Assembly (NCBI GenBank): GCA_037974665.1 | Contig: CM075773.1 | Location: 27,931,853 to 27,995,852, forward strand | Source of the DNA: Ehretia macrophylla | Taxonomy: Eukaryota; Streptophyta; Magnoliopsida; Boraginales; Ehretiaceae | Reading direction: 5' to 3' | DNA: 64,000 nt | Part shown: in pieces, positions 1 to 12,537 of the stretch | How positions within the stretch are numbered: position 1 is the stretch's first letter | How the letters are laid out: every line of letters starts with the position of its first letter | Position numbers and translations under genes: made by a program | Notes under the pieces: generated by a model | Told to the model about the DNA's origin: nothing | Databases searched by the model: none | What the model saw: only the letters and a program-made list of their open reading frames with translations

Positions 1-213
1 TATGCTTTGCACTGCGTAACTCCTTATGGATCAAAAGTTATGGGTACCACAGCGACGGAGACCTGGTTGCAAGCCCCACGCCCTCGGTTTGCGGGCCCAA
101 CCTCTACGTGAAGTGAAGTTGTTTTGCCCAAGGTGCCGTGGGATTGGGTAATAGAAATGTGGGGGATAAAGCATCTTGGCAACCCTAACTGGAGCAAAAA
201 AAATTGAAAATGA

Positions 214-332
214 GGGGTGCAACACGAGGACTTTCCATGGGGCCACCCATCCTTGTACTACTCTCGCCCAAGCACGCTTAACTTCAGAGTTCTGATGGGA
301 TACAATGCATTAGTGCTGGTATGATAGCACCC
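214..332 (-). rRNA. 5S rRNA copy 1
   Basis: Differs from the majority copy at about nine sites. Box C (read as GGCCACCCATCCTT on the plus strand) is altered. The core of box A is intact. The GATCCGG block near the 5' end reads GATACAA. Probably not a good template. Confidence 0.9.
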
Positions 333-892
333 GTCATGTTGAGGGCACAAATCATTTATTTGTTGACGGTTCACAGTCCCAACTTAGAGAGATGGCCCAT
401 TCAAAAGGCCCAAAAGGCATAACGACAATCCATCCACTTCAACAATGCAGCATCCTCACAAGACGTGATATCGACGCATTGGAGGGCCACCTAATGTCCC
501 AGCAGGTAGGTTGTCGTCCTTTTAACAGCTAACGACGTACGATCCGGGCCGAAAAAACAAAGCAAAAGAAGAAAAGTGGCCCGAAACTAATGAAAACGTT
601 CGATTTTGAGATCCAAAAATGGGCGCAACTGAGTAGGCTTGCTTCCCCCATCGTATAGCTCTCGGAGAGCTTTCAAATGGTATGCTTTGCGCCGTGTAAC
701 TACTTAAGGATCAAAAGTTATGGGCACCGGAGCGACGGAGACCTAGTCACAAGCCCCGCACCCTCAGTTTGCGAGCCCAGCCTCTACGTGAAGTGAAGTT
801 GTCTTGGCCAAGGTGCTGTGGTATTCGGTAATAGAAATGTGACGGATAAAGCATCTTGGCAACCCTAACCAGGGCAAAAAAAATTGAAAAGG

Positions 893-1011
893 GGGGTGCA
901 ACACGAGGACTTCCCAGGATGTCACCCATCATAGTACTACTCTCGCCTAAGCACGCTTAACTTCTGAAATCTGATGGGATCTGAGGCATTAGTGCTGGTA
1001 TGATCGCACCG
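893..1011 (-). rRNA. 5S rRNA copy 2
   Basis: About ten differences. Box A has one change (CGCCTAAGC on plus), and the stretch just upstream of it in the gene is scrambled (TTCTGAAATC). The 5' end reads GCACCG on plus, losing the first majority base. Confidence 0.9.
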
Positions 1012-1572
1012 GTCATGTTAAGGGCAAAAATCCTTTAAGTGTTGATGGTTCACAGTCCCAGCCCAGAGAGATGGCCCATTGAAAAGGCCGAATTGGCTTA
1101 ACAACAACTCATCTGCTTCAACAACACAGCATCCTCACAAGACGTGATATCGATGTGTTGTTGGGCCCTCTAATGTCCCATAAGCTAGGTTGTCGTCATT
1201 TTAACAGCTCACGACGTACGATCCGGGACAGAAAAACAAGCCAAAAGAAGAAAACTAGCCAAAAACTGATGAAAACGTTCTATTTTGGGCTCCAAAAAGG
1301 GGCACTACCGAGCAACCTTGTTGCCCTCGTCGTAGAGCTCTCGGAGAGCTTTCCAACGGTATGATGTGCGCCGCGTAGCTCCTTACGAATCAAAAGTTAT
1401 GGGCGACGGAGCGACGGAGGCCTGGTCACAAGACCCACGCCCCCGGTTTGCGGGCCCATCCTCTACGTGAAGCGAAGTTTTCTTGGCCAAGGTATCGTGA
1501 GATTCGATAATATAAATGTGGTGGATAAAGCCTCTTGGCAACACTAACCGTGGCAAAAAAAATTTGAAAAGG

Positions 1573-1691
1573 GGGGTGCAACACGTGGACTTCCCAAGGA
1601 GTCACCTATCCTTGTACTACTCTCACCCAACCACGTTTAACTTTGGAGTTCATATGGGATCCGCTGCATTAGTGTTGATATGATAGCACCC
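1573..1691 (-). rRNA. 5S rRNA copy 3
   Basis: One of the most decayed copies, with about fourteen differences. Box A is damaged (CACCCAACCACGTTTAAC on plus). It shares the GTGGAC variant near the 3' end with copies 5, 8 and 10, which suggests these units descend from a common ancestor unit. Confidence 0.88.
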
Positions 1692-2248
1692 GTCATGTTG
1701 AGGGTGCAAATACTTTATGTGTTGGCGGTCCACATTCCGAGCCCAGAGAGATGGCCTTTCAAAAGGTCCAATGGGCTTCACGACAACCCATCCATTTCAA
1801 CAACGCACCATCCTTGGAAGAGGTGATATCGACGTATTGTGGGCCCCCTAATGTCCCACGAGTTAGGTTGTCATCCTTTTAACAGCTCACGACGTACGAT
1901 CCGGGATCGAAAAACAAAGCAAAAAAAGAAAAGTGGCCCAAAACTGATGAAAACGTTCGATTTTGGGATCCAAAAATGGGCGCAACTGAGCAGGATTTCT
2001 ACCCCCGTCGTAGTGCTCTCAGAGAGACTTCAAGTGGTATGCTGTGCGCAGCGTAACTCCTTACGGATCAAAAGTTATGGGCACCGGAGCGATGGAGACC
2101 TGTCACAAGCCCCCCCCCCTCCGTTTGTGTGCGCAGCCTCTCCGTGAAGTGAAGTTGTCTTGGCCAAGGTGCCGTGGGATTCGATAATAGAAATGTGGTG
2201 GATAAAGCATCTTGGCAACCCTAACTAGGGCAAAAACATTTGAAAAGG

Positions 2249-2367
2249 GGGGTGTAACACGAGGACTTCCCGGGGGGTCACCTATCCTAGTACTAGTCTC
2301 GCCTAAGAACGCTTAATTTTGGAGTTCTGATGGGATCCGGTGCATTAGTGCTGGTATGATTGCACCG
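2249..2367 (-). rRNA. 5S rRNA copy 4
   Basis: About ten differences, including two in box A (GCCTAAGAACGCTTAATTTT on plus) and one in box C (CACCTATCC). The 5' end reads GCACCG, as in copy 2. The spacers to the left of both copies also share a variant, so 2 and 4 look like sister units. Confidence 0.9.
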
Positions 2368-2927
2368 GTCATGTTGAGAGCACAAATCCTTTATGTGTTG
2401 ATGGTTCACAGTCCCAGCCCAAAGTGATGGCCCATTAAAAAAGCCCAATGAGCTTAACGACAACTCATCCGTTTCAACAACACAGCATCCTCACAAGACG
2501 TGATATCGACACGTTGTAGGGCCCTCTAATGTCCCGCAAGCTTGGTTGTCGTCGTTTTAACAACTCTCAACGTACGATCCAGGAAAGAAAAACAGAGCAA
2601 AAGAAGAAAACTGGACCAAAATTGATGAAAATGTTCTATTTTAGGCTCCAAAAATGGGCACTACCGTGCAACCTTGATGCCTCTGTCGTAGAACTCTCAG
2701 AGAGCTTTCCAACGGTATACTGTGTACTGCGTAACTCCTTACGCATCAAAAGTTATGGGCACCCGAGTGATGAATACCTGGTCACAAGCCCCACACCCTC
2801 GGTTTGCGGGCCCAGCCTCTACGTTAAGTGAAGTTGTCTTGCCCAAGGTGTCATGGGATTCGGTAATAGAAATGTGGTGGATAAAGCATCTTGGCAACAC
2901 TAACCGTGCAAAAAAAAAATGAAAAGA

Positions 2928-3046
2928 GGGGTGCAACACGTGGACTTCCAAGGGGGTTACCCATCCTAGTACTACTATCGCCCAAGTACTCTTAACTTCG
3001 AAGTTCTGATGGGATCCGGTGAATTAGTGTTGGTATGATCGTACCA
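2928..3046 (-). rRNA. 5S rRNA copy 5
   Basis: About eleven differences. Box A reads AAGTACTCTTAAC on plus and box C begins GGTTACCC. The downstream spacer shares CTATTTT and GGGCACTACCG variants with the spacers of copies 3 and 8. Confidence 0.88.
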
Positions 3047-3605
3047 TCATGTTGAGGGCACAAATCCTTTATGTGTTGACGGTTCATAGTCCCAACCCAA
3101 AGAGATGGCCCATTCAAAAGGCCCAATGGGCTTAACGACAATCCATCTGCTTCAACAATGCAGCATCCTCACAAGATGTGATATCGACGCGTTTTAGGGC
3201 CCCTAATGTACCGCGAGATAGGTTTTTGTCCTTTTAACAGCTCATGACATACGATCCGGGACGAAAAAACAAACCAAAAGAAGAAAATTAACCCAAAACT
3301 AATGAAAACATTCGATTTTGGGCTCAAAAAATGGGCGCAACTGAGTAGGCTTGATATCCTCATCGTAGAGCTCTCGGAGAGCTTTCCAATGGTATGTTGT
3401 GCGTCGCGTAACTTCTCACAGATCAAAAGTTATGGGTACCGGAGCGACGGAGACCTGGTCATAAGCCCCTCGCCCTTGGTTTGCGGGCCCAGCCTCTACA
3501 TGCAGCGAAGTTGTCTTACCTAAGGTGCCGTGGCATTCGGTAATTGAAATGTGTTGGATAAAGCATCTTGGCAACCCTAACCAAGGCAAAAAAAATTGAA
3601 AAGGG

Positions 3606-3724
3606 GGGGTGCAATACGAGGACTTTCCAGGGGGTCACGCATTGTAGTACTACTCTCGCCCAAGCACGCTTAACTTCCGAGTTCTGATAGGATCCGGTGC
3701 ATTAGTGCTGGCATGATCGAACCC
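3606..3724 (-). rRNA. 5S rRNA copy 6
   Basis: About nine differences. Box A is intact. Box C is damaged (CACGCATTGTAG on plus). Substitutions lie near the 5' end (GGCATGATCGAACCC). Confidence 0.9.
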
Positions 3725-4283
3725 ATCATGTTGAGCGCACAAATCCCTTATTTGTTGATGGTTCACGGTCCCAACCCAGAGAGATGGCCCATTCAAAAGG
3801 CCCAAAGGGCTTAACGACAACCCATCCACTTCAACAACGCAGCATCCTTACAAGACCTGATATCGATGTGTTGTAGGGCCATCTAATGTCCCGCAAGTTA
3901 CGTTATCGCCCTTTTAACAGCTCACGATGTACGATGCGGGTCAGAAAAATAGAGCAAAAGAAAAAAAGTGGCCCGAAATTGATGAAAACATTCGATTTTG
4001 GACTCCAAAAATGGGCACAGCTGAGCAAGCTTGCTGCCCCAATTGTAGAACTCTTGAAGAGCTTTTCAACGGTATGCTGTGCGCCGCGTAACTCCTTATG
4101 GATCAAAAGTTATGCGCAACGGAGCACGGAGACCTGGTCACAAGCCCCACGCCCTCAGTTTACAGGCCCAGCCTCTACGTGAAGCGAAGTTGTCTTGCCC
4201 AAGGTGCCGTGGGATTCGGTAATAGAAATGTGGTCAATAAAGCATCTCGGCTACCCTAACCAGGGCAAAAAAAATTGAAAAGG

Positions 4284-4402
4284 GGGGTACAACACGAGGA
4301 CTTCCAAGGGGCTCACCTATCCAAGTACTACTCTCGCCGAAGCACGCTTAACTTCGGAGTTCTGATGGGATCCGGTGCATTAGTTCTCGTATGATCGCAC
4401 CT
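4284..4402 (-). rRNA. 5S rRNA copy 7
   Basis: About nine differences. Box A has one change (CGCCGAAGC), and box C reads CTCACCTATCCAAG on plus. The 5' region has TTCTCGTATG in place of TGCTGGTATG. Confidence 0.9.
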
Positions 4403-4962
4403 GTCTTGTTGGGGGCACAAATCCTTTATGTGTTGACGATTTACAGTCACAGCCCAAAGAGATGGCCCATTGAAAAGGCCCAATGGGCTTAATGACAACT
4501 CATCTGCTTCAACAACGTAGGATCCTCACAAGACATGATATCGACGTGTTGTAGGGCCTTCAAATGTCCTGCGAGCTAGGTTGTCATCGTTTTAACAGCT
4601 CACGATGTACAATCTGGGACAGAAAAACAAAGCAAAAGAAGAAAACTAGCCCAAAATTGATGAAAACATTCTATTTTGGGCTCCAAAAAGGGGCACTACC
4701 AAGCAGGCTTGCTGCCCCCGTCGTAGAGCTCTCGGAGAGCTTTCCAATGGTATGCTGTGCGCTTCGTAACTCCTTACGGATCAAAAGTTATGGGCACCAA
4801 AGCGACAGAGACCTGGTCCCAAGCCCCACGCCGTCGATTTGCGGGCCCAGTATCAACGTGAAGCTAAGTTGTCTTGCCCAAGTTACCGTGGGATTCGATA
4901 ATAGAAATGTGATGGATAAAGCATCTTGGCAACACTAACTGTGCAAAAAAAAATTGAAATGG

Positions 4963-5081
4963 GGGGTGCAACACGTGGACTTCCGAGGGGGTCACCCATC
5001 CTAGTACTACTCTCGCCTAAGCACGCTTAACTTCGTAGTTCTGATGGGATCCGGTGCATTAGTGCTGGTATGATCGCACCC
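4963..5081 (-). rRNA. 5S rRNA copy 8, best preserved of the first block
   Basis: Only about four differences from the majority. Box C and the 5' end are intact, and box A has one change (CGCCTAAGC). Its 5' flank carries a ~76-bp spacer deletion at about 5133 that removes the paired GGCCCA boxes, so the gene sits next to an abnormally short upstream spacer. Confidence 0.93.
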
Positions 5082-5565
5082 GTCATGTTGAGGGCACAAA
5101 TCCTTTATGTGTTGACAGTTCACAATCCTTGCAAGACGTGATATCAATACGTTGTAGCGCCCTCTAATGTCCCGCAAATTAGGTTGTCGTGCTTTTAACA
5201 GCTCACGACGTACGATCCGTGACGGAAAAATAGAGCAAAAGAAGAAAAGTGGCCCAAAACTGATGAAAACGATCGATTTTGGGATCCAAAAATGGGCGCA
5301 GTCGAGCAAGCTTGTTGCCCCCGTTGTAGAGCTCTCAGGAAGCTTTCCAACTGTATGCTATGCAACGCGTAACTCCTTACGGATCAAAAGTTAGGGGCAC
5401 CGGAGCAACGGAGACCTAGTCATAAGCCCTACACCCTAGGTTTGTGGGCCCAGCCTCTACGCGAAGTGAAGTTGTCTTGCCCAAGGTGCCATGGGATTCG
5501 GTAATAGAAATGTGGTGGATAAAGCATCTTGGAAACCCTAACTGGGGCAAAAAAAATTGAAAAGG

Positions 5566-5683
5566 GGGGTGCAACACGAGGACTTTCTAGGGGTCACCCA
5601 TCCTCGTACTACTCTCGCCCAAGCACGCTTAACTTCGGAGCTATGATAGGATCCAGTGCATTAGTGCTGGTATGATCACACCC
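5566..5683 (-). rRNA. 5S rRNA copy 9
   Basis: One base shorter than usual, with about eight differences (CTTTCTAGGGG near the 3' end, GAGCTATGATAGG upstream of box A). Box A is intact. The spacer on its 5' side has a ~12-bp insertion duplicating part of the CAACAATGCAGCA segment. Confidence 0.9.
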
Positions 5684-6254
5684 GTCATGTTGATGGCTCA
5701 AATCCTTTATGTGTTGACGGTTCACAGTCTCAGCCCATAGAATTGGCCCATTCAAAAGGCCCAATGGGCTTAACGACAACCCATCATCGTCAACAATGCA
5801 GCAACAATGTAGCATCCTCGCAAGACGTGATATCAACGCGTTGTAGGGCCCTCTAATGTCTCGCGAGTTAGGTTGCTATCCTTTTAACAGCTCACGATGT
5901 ACGATCCGGGACGGAACAACAGAGCAAAAGAAGAAAAGTGGCACGAAACTGATGAAAACGATCGATTTGGGGATCCAAAAATGGGCACAGTTGAGCAAGC
6001 TCGCTGCCCCCGTCGTAGAGCTCTTGGAAAGCTTTCCAACGGTATGTTGTGCACTGCGTAACTCCTTACGGATCAAAAGTTATGGGTTCCGGAGCGACGG
6101 AAACCTGGGCACAAGGCCTACGCCCTAGGTATGCGCGCCCAGCCTCTACGTGAGGCGAAGTTGTCTTGCCTAAGGTGCCATGGGATACGGTAATAGAGAT
6201 GTGGCGGATAAAGCATCTTGGAAACCCTAACAGGGGCAAAAATAATTGAAAGAG

Positions 6255-6373
6255 GGGGTGCAACACGTGGACTTCCTAAGGGGTCACCCATCCTAGTTCT
6301 ACTCTCACCCAAGCATGCTTAATTTCGGAGTTCTGATGGGATCCGGTGGATTAGTGCTGGTATGATTGCACCC
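6255..6373 (-). rRNA. 5S rRNA copy 10
   Basis: About nine differences. Box A reads CACCCAAGCATGCTTAATTT on plus. It shares the GTGGAC variant with copies 3, 5 and 8. The 5' flank runs into a rearranged spacer (6480-6590). Confidence 0.9.
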
Positions 6374-6986
6374 ATCAAGTTGTGGGCACAAATCCTTTAC
6401 GTGTTGACGGTTCACAGTCCCAACCTAGAGAGATGGCCTATTCAAAAGGCCCAAAGGCCTTAACGATAACCCATCCACTTCAACAACGCAGCATCCTAGC
6501 AAGACGTGATGTACGATCTGGGACAGAAAACAATGCAGCATCCTATCAACAATGCAGCATCCTATCAACACATTGTAGGGCCCTCTAATGTCCAGTGAGT
6601 TAGGTTGTCTTCCTTTTAACATCTCATGATGTACGGTCCGGGACAGAAAACTAGGGCAAAAGAAGAAAAGTGGCCCGAAGCTGATGAAAATGATTGATTT
6701 TGGGATTCAAAAAGGGGCACGGCAAAGTAAACTTGATGCCCCCGTCGTAGAGCTCTCAGAGAGCTTTCCAACGGTATGTTGTGCATTGCGTAACTACTTA
6801 CGGATCAAAAGTTATGGGCACCGGAACAACGGAGACCTGGTCACAAGCCCCACACCCTAGGTTTGTGGGCCCAGCCTCTACGTGAAGTGAAGTTGTCTTG
6901 CCCAAGGTGTCGTGGGATTCGGTAATAGAAATGTGGTGGATAAAGCATCTTGGTAACTCTAACCGGGGCAAAAAAAATTGAAAAGG

Positions 6987-7105
6987 GGGGTGCAACACGA
7001 GGACTTCCCACGGGGTCACCAATCCTAGTACTACTCTCGCCCAAGCACACTTAACTTCGGAGTTCTGATAGGATCTGGTGCAATAGCACTGGTATGATCA
7101 CACCC
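6987..7105 (-). rRNA. 5S rRNA copy 11
   Basis: About nine differences: CACCAATCC in box C, AAGCACACTTAAC in box A, and CAATAGCACTGG near the 5' end. The interval from copy 10 is 732 bp, the longest in the array. Confidence 0.9.
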
Positions 7106-7665
7106 GTCATGTTGAGGTCACAAAGCCCTTATGTGTTGCCGGTCCCCAATCCCAGCCTAGACAGATGGCCAATTCAAAAGGCCCAATGGGCTTAACGACA
7201 ACCCATCTACTTTAACAATGCAGCATCCTCGCAAGACGTGATATCGACGCGCTGTAGGGCCCTCTAATGTCCCGCGAGTTAGGTTGTCGTTCTTTTAACA
7301 GCTCACGACGTATGATCCAGGACGGAAAAATAGAGCAAAAGAAGAAAAGTGTCCCGAAACTGATATAAACATTCGATTTTGAGCTCCAAAAATAGGTGCA
7401 GCTGAGTAGGCTTGCTGCCCCTATCGTAGACCTCTCGGAGAGCTTTCCAAAGGTATGCTGTGCACCGCGTAACTCCTTGTGGATCAAAAGTTATGGGCAC
7501 CGGAGTGACCGAGCCCTGGTCACATGCCCCACGCCCTCGGCTTGGGGGCCCAGCCTCTACGTGAAGCGAAGTTGTCTTGCCGAAGGTGCCGTGGGATTCG
7601 GTAATCGAAATGTGGTAGATAAAGTATTCTCGCAACCCTAAGTGGGGCAAAAAAAATTTAATAGG

Positions 7666-7784
7666 GGGGTGGAACACGAGGACTTCACATGGGGTCACAC
7701 ATCCTAGTACTACTCTTACCCAAGCACACTTATCTTCAGAGTTCTGATGGGATCCGGTACATTAGTGCTGTTATGATCGCACCC
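7666..7784 (-). rRNA. 5S rRNA copy 12
   Basis: About eleven differences, several in box A (CTTACCCAAGCACACTTATC on plus) and box C (CACACATCC). Probably inactive. Confidence 0.88.
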
Positions 7785-8351
7785 GTAATATTGTGGGCAC
7801 AAATCCTTTATGTGTTGTCGGTTTACAGTCCCAGCCTAGAGAGATGGCCCATTCAAAAGGCCTAATGGGCTTAACGAGAACCCATCAACTTCAACAACGC
7901 AGGATCCTCGCAAGACGTGATATCGACGTGTTGTAGGGCCTTCTAATGTCCAGCGAGTTAGGTTGTCATCCTTTTAACAGCTCATGACGGACGATCTAGG
8001 AAGGAAAAAAAGAGCAAAAGAAGAAAAAGGGACCGAAACTGATGAAAACGTACGATTTTGGACTCTGAAAACAAGTGCAGCCAAGCAGAATTGCTGCCCC
8101 CGTCGTAGAGCTCTCGTAGAGCTTTCCAACCGTTTGCTGTACATCACGTAACTCCTTGCGAATTGAAAGTTATGGGCACCGGTACGATGGAGACCTAGTC
8201 ACAGCCCCACGCCCTCGGTTTGCGGGCCCAGCCTCTACGTGCAGCGAAGTTGTCTTGCCCAAGGTACCGTGGGATTCTAATAGAAATGTGGTGGATAAAG
8301 AATCTTAAAAGCATCTTGACAACCCTAACCGGGGCAAAAAAATTGAAAAGG

Positions 8352-11298
8352 GTAGTGCAACACGAGGACTTCTTCACAGGGAGTCACCCATCCTAGTACT
8401 ACACTCGTACAAGCATGCTTAACTTCGGAGTTCTGATGGGATCCGATGCATTAGTGCTGGTATTGTAACACCCCGATCCCTCTTGAGACCGGAAGTTCTA
8501 TCAATCAATCTAATCACAACGCAATTCCAAAACGGGGCAAAATTTTTAGGGAAAACGGACGGAGTCTCCTCTGTTTCTAGGCAAAATGTAAAACCTGTAA
8601 TAGCATACAATTGGACCAACACCGTGTCCATCCATACAAACACCTCAAGGGCATCCAAACCTTGGTTCTCAACAAGCGAACACAAGTAAATATACATTTC
8701 CAGTTTAAATACTAACCTATATGTTCTCATCTTTGACAAGTACATTCATGCTGGGCAATTAAACTATACTAACCTATTGCATAAAATAGACTATCATACC
8801 ATTCTAACTCTTTTCCTTTGGACATTACAAACATGCATTGAAGTTAAACTATACTAACTGTATACATAAACTAACTTATCAAACCACTTCAATAAACTAG
8901 TAAAACTTAAAATACATTCCTTTTAACATTAAATACATACAACACATGAAACATACATCTTTGCATCTTTGACAACTCAAGCCACATAGCACGCAAGACA
9001 ACTCTTCAAGCATGATCTTTCATGTAACCACGAACTTTCCAGCTAACATGGCATTCCCTGAAATGTGGTGGTGAAGAGTGAGTATACACAACACGTATAC
9101 TCAGTGAGGGCGAGACAGATATCGAGGTGGAGAGAAAGAAGGTCGTGCAATGTAGATAAGGCAGTTAAGCAATTTAACTGACAAGTAAGCAATCAATATA
9201 AACAATCAATTCAATAAGCAATTAATGAAAGCTTTAACACAACCATTCAAAGCTATACCATACTCTGAAGGCTATGGTTCACTCATACGAGCAATGTACC
9301 ATGCGATTCGATTCCACGAGCAACTCTCAATCACGAATCCGATGACGACGCGCCGGCCCAACCACCTTATAACTTCAGTTTTGGAATACCCCAGAAGTAT
9401 CCAATCAATTCTACGACCCAAATCTCCCTGGGAGGCAACCCAAGCAAGAAAGGGAATAGGACACAGAGCTAGGGCAACCAACCCTGGCAACCCAAGGCTA
9501 CCCAGAGAGGCCCATCACACCGCCCCTGACTCTATGAATGCAATACAATACGAGATACAAGCAATAAACGAGCAATGGCACGAAAGTTCAAATTAGTGGC
9601 GATAAACGAGATATCAAGCATTTAAAATCAATAATAGCAATCAATTAACTTTACAAGCATGATTACATTAACTTCAACAAGAACATCAATTAAACACATA
9701 ATAGCAGTTCAAACACGAAAACGACAAATATCAATATTCAATCCCTAACTTCCAAAGGCAATTACGAGCAAACAAGCTACAAGATTAGGAAACCAATTTC
9801 ACTACATTCACTTAGGCACTACAAGGCACGTTTCTATATCACGAAGCTTCACATTCTCACCCGAAGCCCGAAAGTCCACCTACTGCGTTTGAACTACAAC
9901 TATGTTAATCGATCGCTCAATCAACGCTACAACAGCGCCAAAAGTGCTTCCATGCCCTCAATAGCAAAAGCCCCAACTCAATTCGAGCACGGTCACCATT
10001 TGGTCAAACGGCCCCTTTACGTTTCTTTGTCTAATTTCTAATTTTAACAAAGGTCGATCCATTTTTATTGAACATTTTATCTTTCTAACATTAATGGCAC
10101 CTATCTAAATTAAGAAATCGCGATTCAGATCAAAATCCAAAATTCTAGGGTTTTACTACTCAAAATCACTATTCATTATTCTTCCCCAATTTCAAATACG
10201 CAATTTCAGCCGTAAAAATCTCTAAATAACTATCAAACAATGCTCTACGATCATTATAGAACCTAATTCAATCAACAAAAGGCATTTAAACACAATATAT
10301 AACGAATCTAAGAAATTGAAACAAAATTCAAATTTCACTTAAAATGCACAAAAGCGTGAAAACCCTCACAGAGATTGAAGACCAAGACCCGCAAGGACCC
10401 GAGCCACGACCCCCGAGCAATTCCACGCATGATTGTAGAAGAAAATGCAAGAAAAATTCTTTTTTTTTTCTCTTGGGTGCATTCGGCCATGGGGAGGACA
10501 AATGGGGTATTTTTGGTTGTGTTTGTTTTGATTTTTGCCTTATTTTATTTTAAAAAGATGACAAAGGGCATTTTGGTCATTTTACAAAGTCAAGCTTAAG
10601 TTAAAAATGGTCAAATAAACTTATTTCGATACCATTTAATCTAATTCAAGTTAAAACAATGCAATTAAATAAAAAACAAATAAAACTAGTTAAATTAAGC
10701 TAAAAACATTTTTCACTAAGTCTGAGGAATATTTCTCTAACTCTCATTTTTGAAATACTATGATCAAACGGTCAATAAATGATCGCTAATAAAATGATGA
10801 GCAATAATATAAAACTTTAATTTTTTGAAAAGTATAATAGTAGAATAGTTTAAAATTCACTCCGGCTCGGAGTTACTTTTCTCATTTAATTGAAAACCGA
10901 GTAATTTTAATGCAAGACAATTAAAGCCGATTATTAAAATAATCAATATTCATTTAAAAATAATTAATTTAACTATTTCTATAATATTTTAAAGAATTAT
11001 GAAATTAATGCTAAGATACGAATGAACAAGTAAATATAAACATGTAATCAAGTGCAATTAAATATTAACATTTAAGATGGCACTTAATTAAATCCAAGAG
11101 AATAAAGTCAATTACTATAATTAATAGAAATAGGCAATAATCATATAAATAATCAATATAAAAATTATTAAATGCTTCAAACAGAAATATCAAAATAGTG
11201 CAACATGATTGATTTAACTAATTAAATATTTATTTAAATACAGTCAAATGCTATTAAATACATGCCGGGTTCGGGTTATCACAAGTATGATCCCACCC
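8352..11298 (-). pseudogene. 5S rRNA copy 13, split by a solo LTR
   Basis: The 3' part of the gene lies at 8352-8463 and its 5' end at 11284-11298. The 2.8-kb solo LTR between them entered at nucleotides +11 to +15 of the gene and duplicated that site (GGTAT on the left, AGTAT on the right). The 3' part also carries a small insertion (CTTCTTCACAGG) and box A changes. Removing the LTR restores a 682-bp unit. Confidence 0.92.
8464..11283 (-). mobile_element. Solo LTR of a Ty3/gypsy-type retroelement
   Basis: 2820 bp, starting TGTAACACCCCGATCCC and ending GGGTTATCACA, so it has TG...CA ends. It is flanked by a 5-bp duplication with one mismatch (GGTAT at 8459-8463, AGTAT at 11284-11288). There is no second LTR, no primer site and no coding region, as expected when two LTRs recombine and delete the interior. 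The start matches the LTRs at 53183, 56761 and 60340 (TGTAACGCCCCGATCCC) in the same orientation, so the sense strand is inferred to be minus. It is more diverged from those than they are from each other, and thus an older or different subfamily. It is AT-rich, especially 10600-11250. Confidence 0.88.
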
Positions 11299-11858
11299 GT
11301 CATGTTGAGGGCACAAATCCTTTCTGTGTTGATGGTTCACAGTCCCAGCCCAAAGAGATGGCCCATTCAAAAGGCCCAATGGGTTTAACGACAACCCATC
11401 CATTTCAACAACGTAGCATCCTCGCAAGACGTGATATCAACACGTTGTAGGGACCTCGAATGTCCCGCGAGTTAGGTTGTTGTCCTTTTAACAGCTCACG
11501 ACGTAAGATCCAGGACGAAAAAATAGAGCAAAAGAAGAAAAGTGGCCCAAAACTGATGAAAACGATCGATTTTGGGATCCAAAAATGGGCGCAGCGATAC
11601 AAGCTTGCTGCCCCCGTCATAGAGCTCTCAGAGAACTTTCCAACGATATGTTGTGCACCGCGTAACTCCTTACAGATCAAAAGTTATGGGCACCAGAGCT
11701 ACGAAGACCTTGTCACAAGCCCCATACCCTAGGTTTGCGGACCCAGCCTCTACGTGAAATGAAGTTGTCTCGCCCAAGGTGCCGTGGGATTCGGTAATAG
11801 AAATGTGGTGGATAAAGCATCTTAGTAACCCTAACCGGGGCAAAAAAAATTGAAATAG

Positions 11859-11977
11859 GGGATGCAACACGAGGACTTCCCAAGGGGTCACCCATCCTTG
11901 TACTACTCTCGCCCAAGCACGCTTAACATTGGAGTTCTGAAGGGATCCGGTGCATTAGTGCTGGTATGATCGCACAC
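11859..11977 (-). rRNA. 5S rRNA copy 14
   Basis: About six or seven differences. The 3' end carries GGATGC on plus (a GCATCC-type end) where other copies have GGGTGC, while the 5' end reads GCACAC, so helix I would be mispaired. Box A has changes at its edge (TTAACATTGG). Confidence 0.92.
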
Positions 11978-12537
11978 GTCATGTTGAGGGCATAAATCCT
12001 TAATGTGTTGATGGTTCACAGTCCCAGCCCAGAGAGATGCCCCATTCAAAAGGCCCAATGGGCTTAATGACAACCCATCTGCTTCAACAATGCAGAATCC
12101 TCGCAAGACGTGATATCGACACGTTGTAGGGTGTTCTAATGTCCCGCGAGTTAGGTTTTCATCCTTTTAACAGCTCACGACGTACGATTAGGACGCAAAA
12201 ATAGAGCAAAGGAAGAAAAGTGGCCCAAAACTGATGAAAACATACGATTTTGGGCTCCATAAATAGGCATAGCCGAGCAGGCTTGCTGCCCTCTGTCGAA
12301 GAGCTCTTGGATTGGTTTCGAACGGTATGTTGTACGCCGCGTAACTCCTTACGGATCAAAAGTTATGGGCACCCGAACGACAGAGACCTGGTCACAAGTC
12401 CCGTGCACTCGGTTTGCGGGGCCAACCTCTACGTGAAGCGAAGTTGTCTTGCCCAAGGTACCGTGGGATTTGGGAATAGAAATGTGATGGATAAAGCATC
12501 TTGGCAAGCCTAACCGGGGCAAAAAAAATTTAAAATA

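Larger units (their letters stand above)
1..8463 (-). repeat. 5S rDNA tandem array, first block (units 1-13)
   Basis: Thirteen 5S gene copies on the minus strand recur every ~679 bp (start-to-start 676-689, except one interval of 603 and one of 732). Each unit holds a ~119-bp gene and ~560 bp of spacer. Positions 1-213 are spacer only, cut by the window edge. Read on the plus strand, every spacer carries the same landmarks in order: CAAATCCTTTATGTGTTG, two GGCCCA boxes, CAAGACGTGATATCGACG, CTTTTAACAGCTCACGACG, AGAGCTCTCGGAGAGCTTTC, CAAAAGTTATGGGCACC and CTTGGCAACCCTAACC. Units differ from one another by roughly a tenth of positions by eye. The block ends inside gene 13, where a solo LTR is inserted. 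Confidence 0.95.

Noticed and set aside
4564-4938. A ~124-codon plus-strand open frame recurring in 5S spacers (also 28396-28770, 38462-38836, 44442-44816)
   Set aside because: It recurs only because the spacer is tandemly repeated. In most units the same frame is broken, there is no recognisable domain, and the changes do not favour silent positions in any evident way.
9225-9596. A 123-codon frame in the solo LTR, possible gene
   Set aside because: It lies wholly inside an LTR, has a low-complexity composition, and overlaps the weakly conserved LTR module. No start context or domain supports it.
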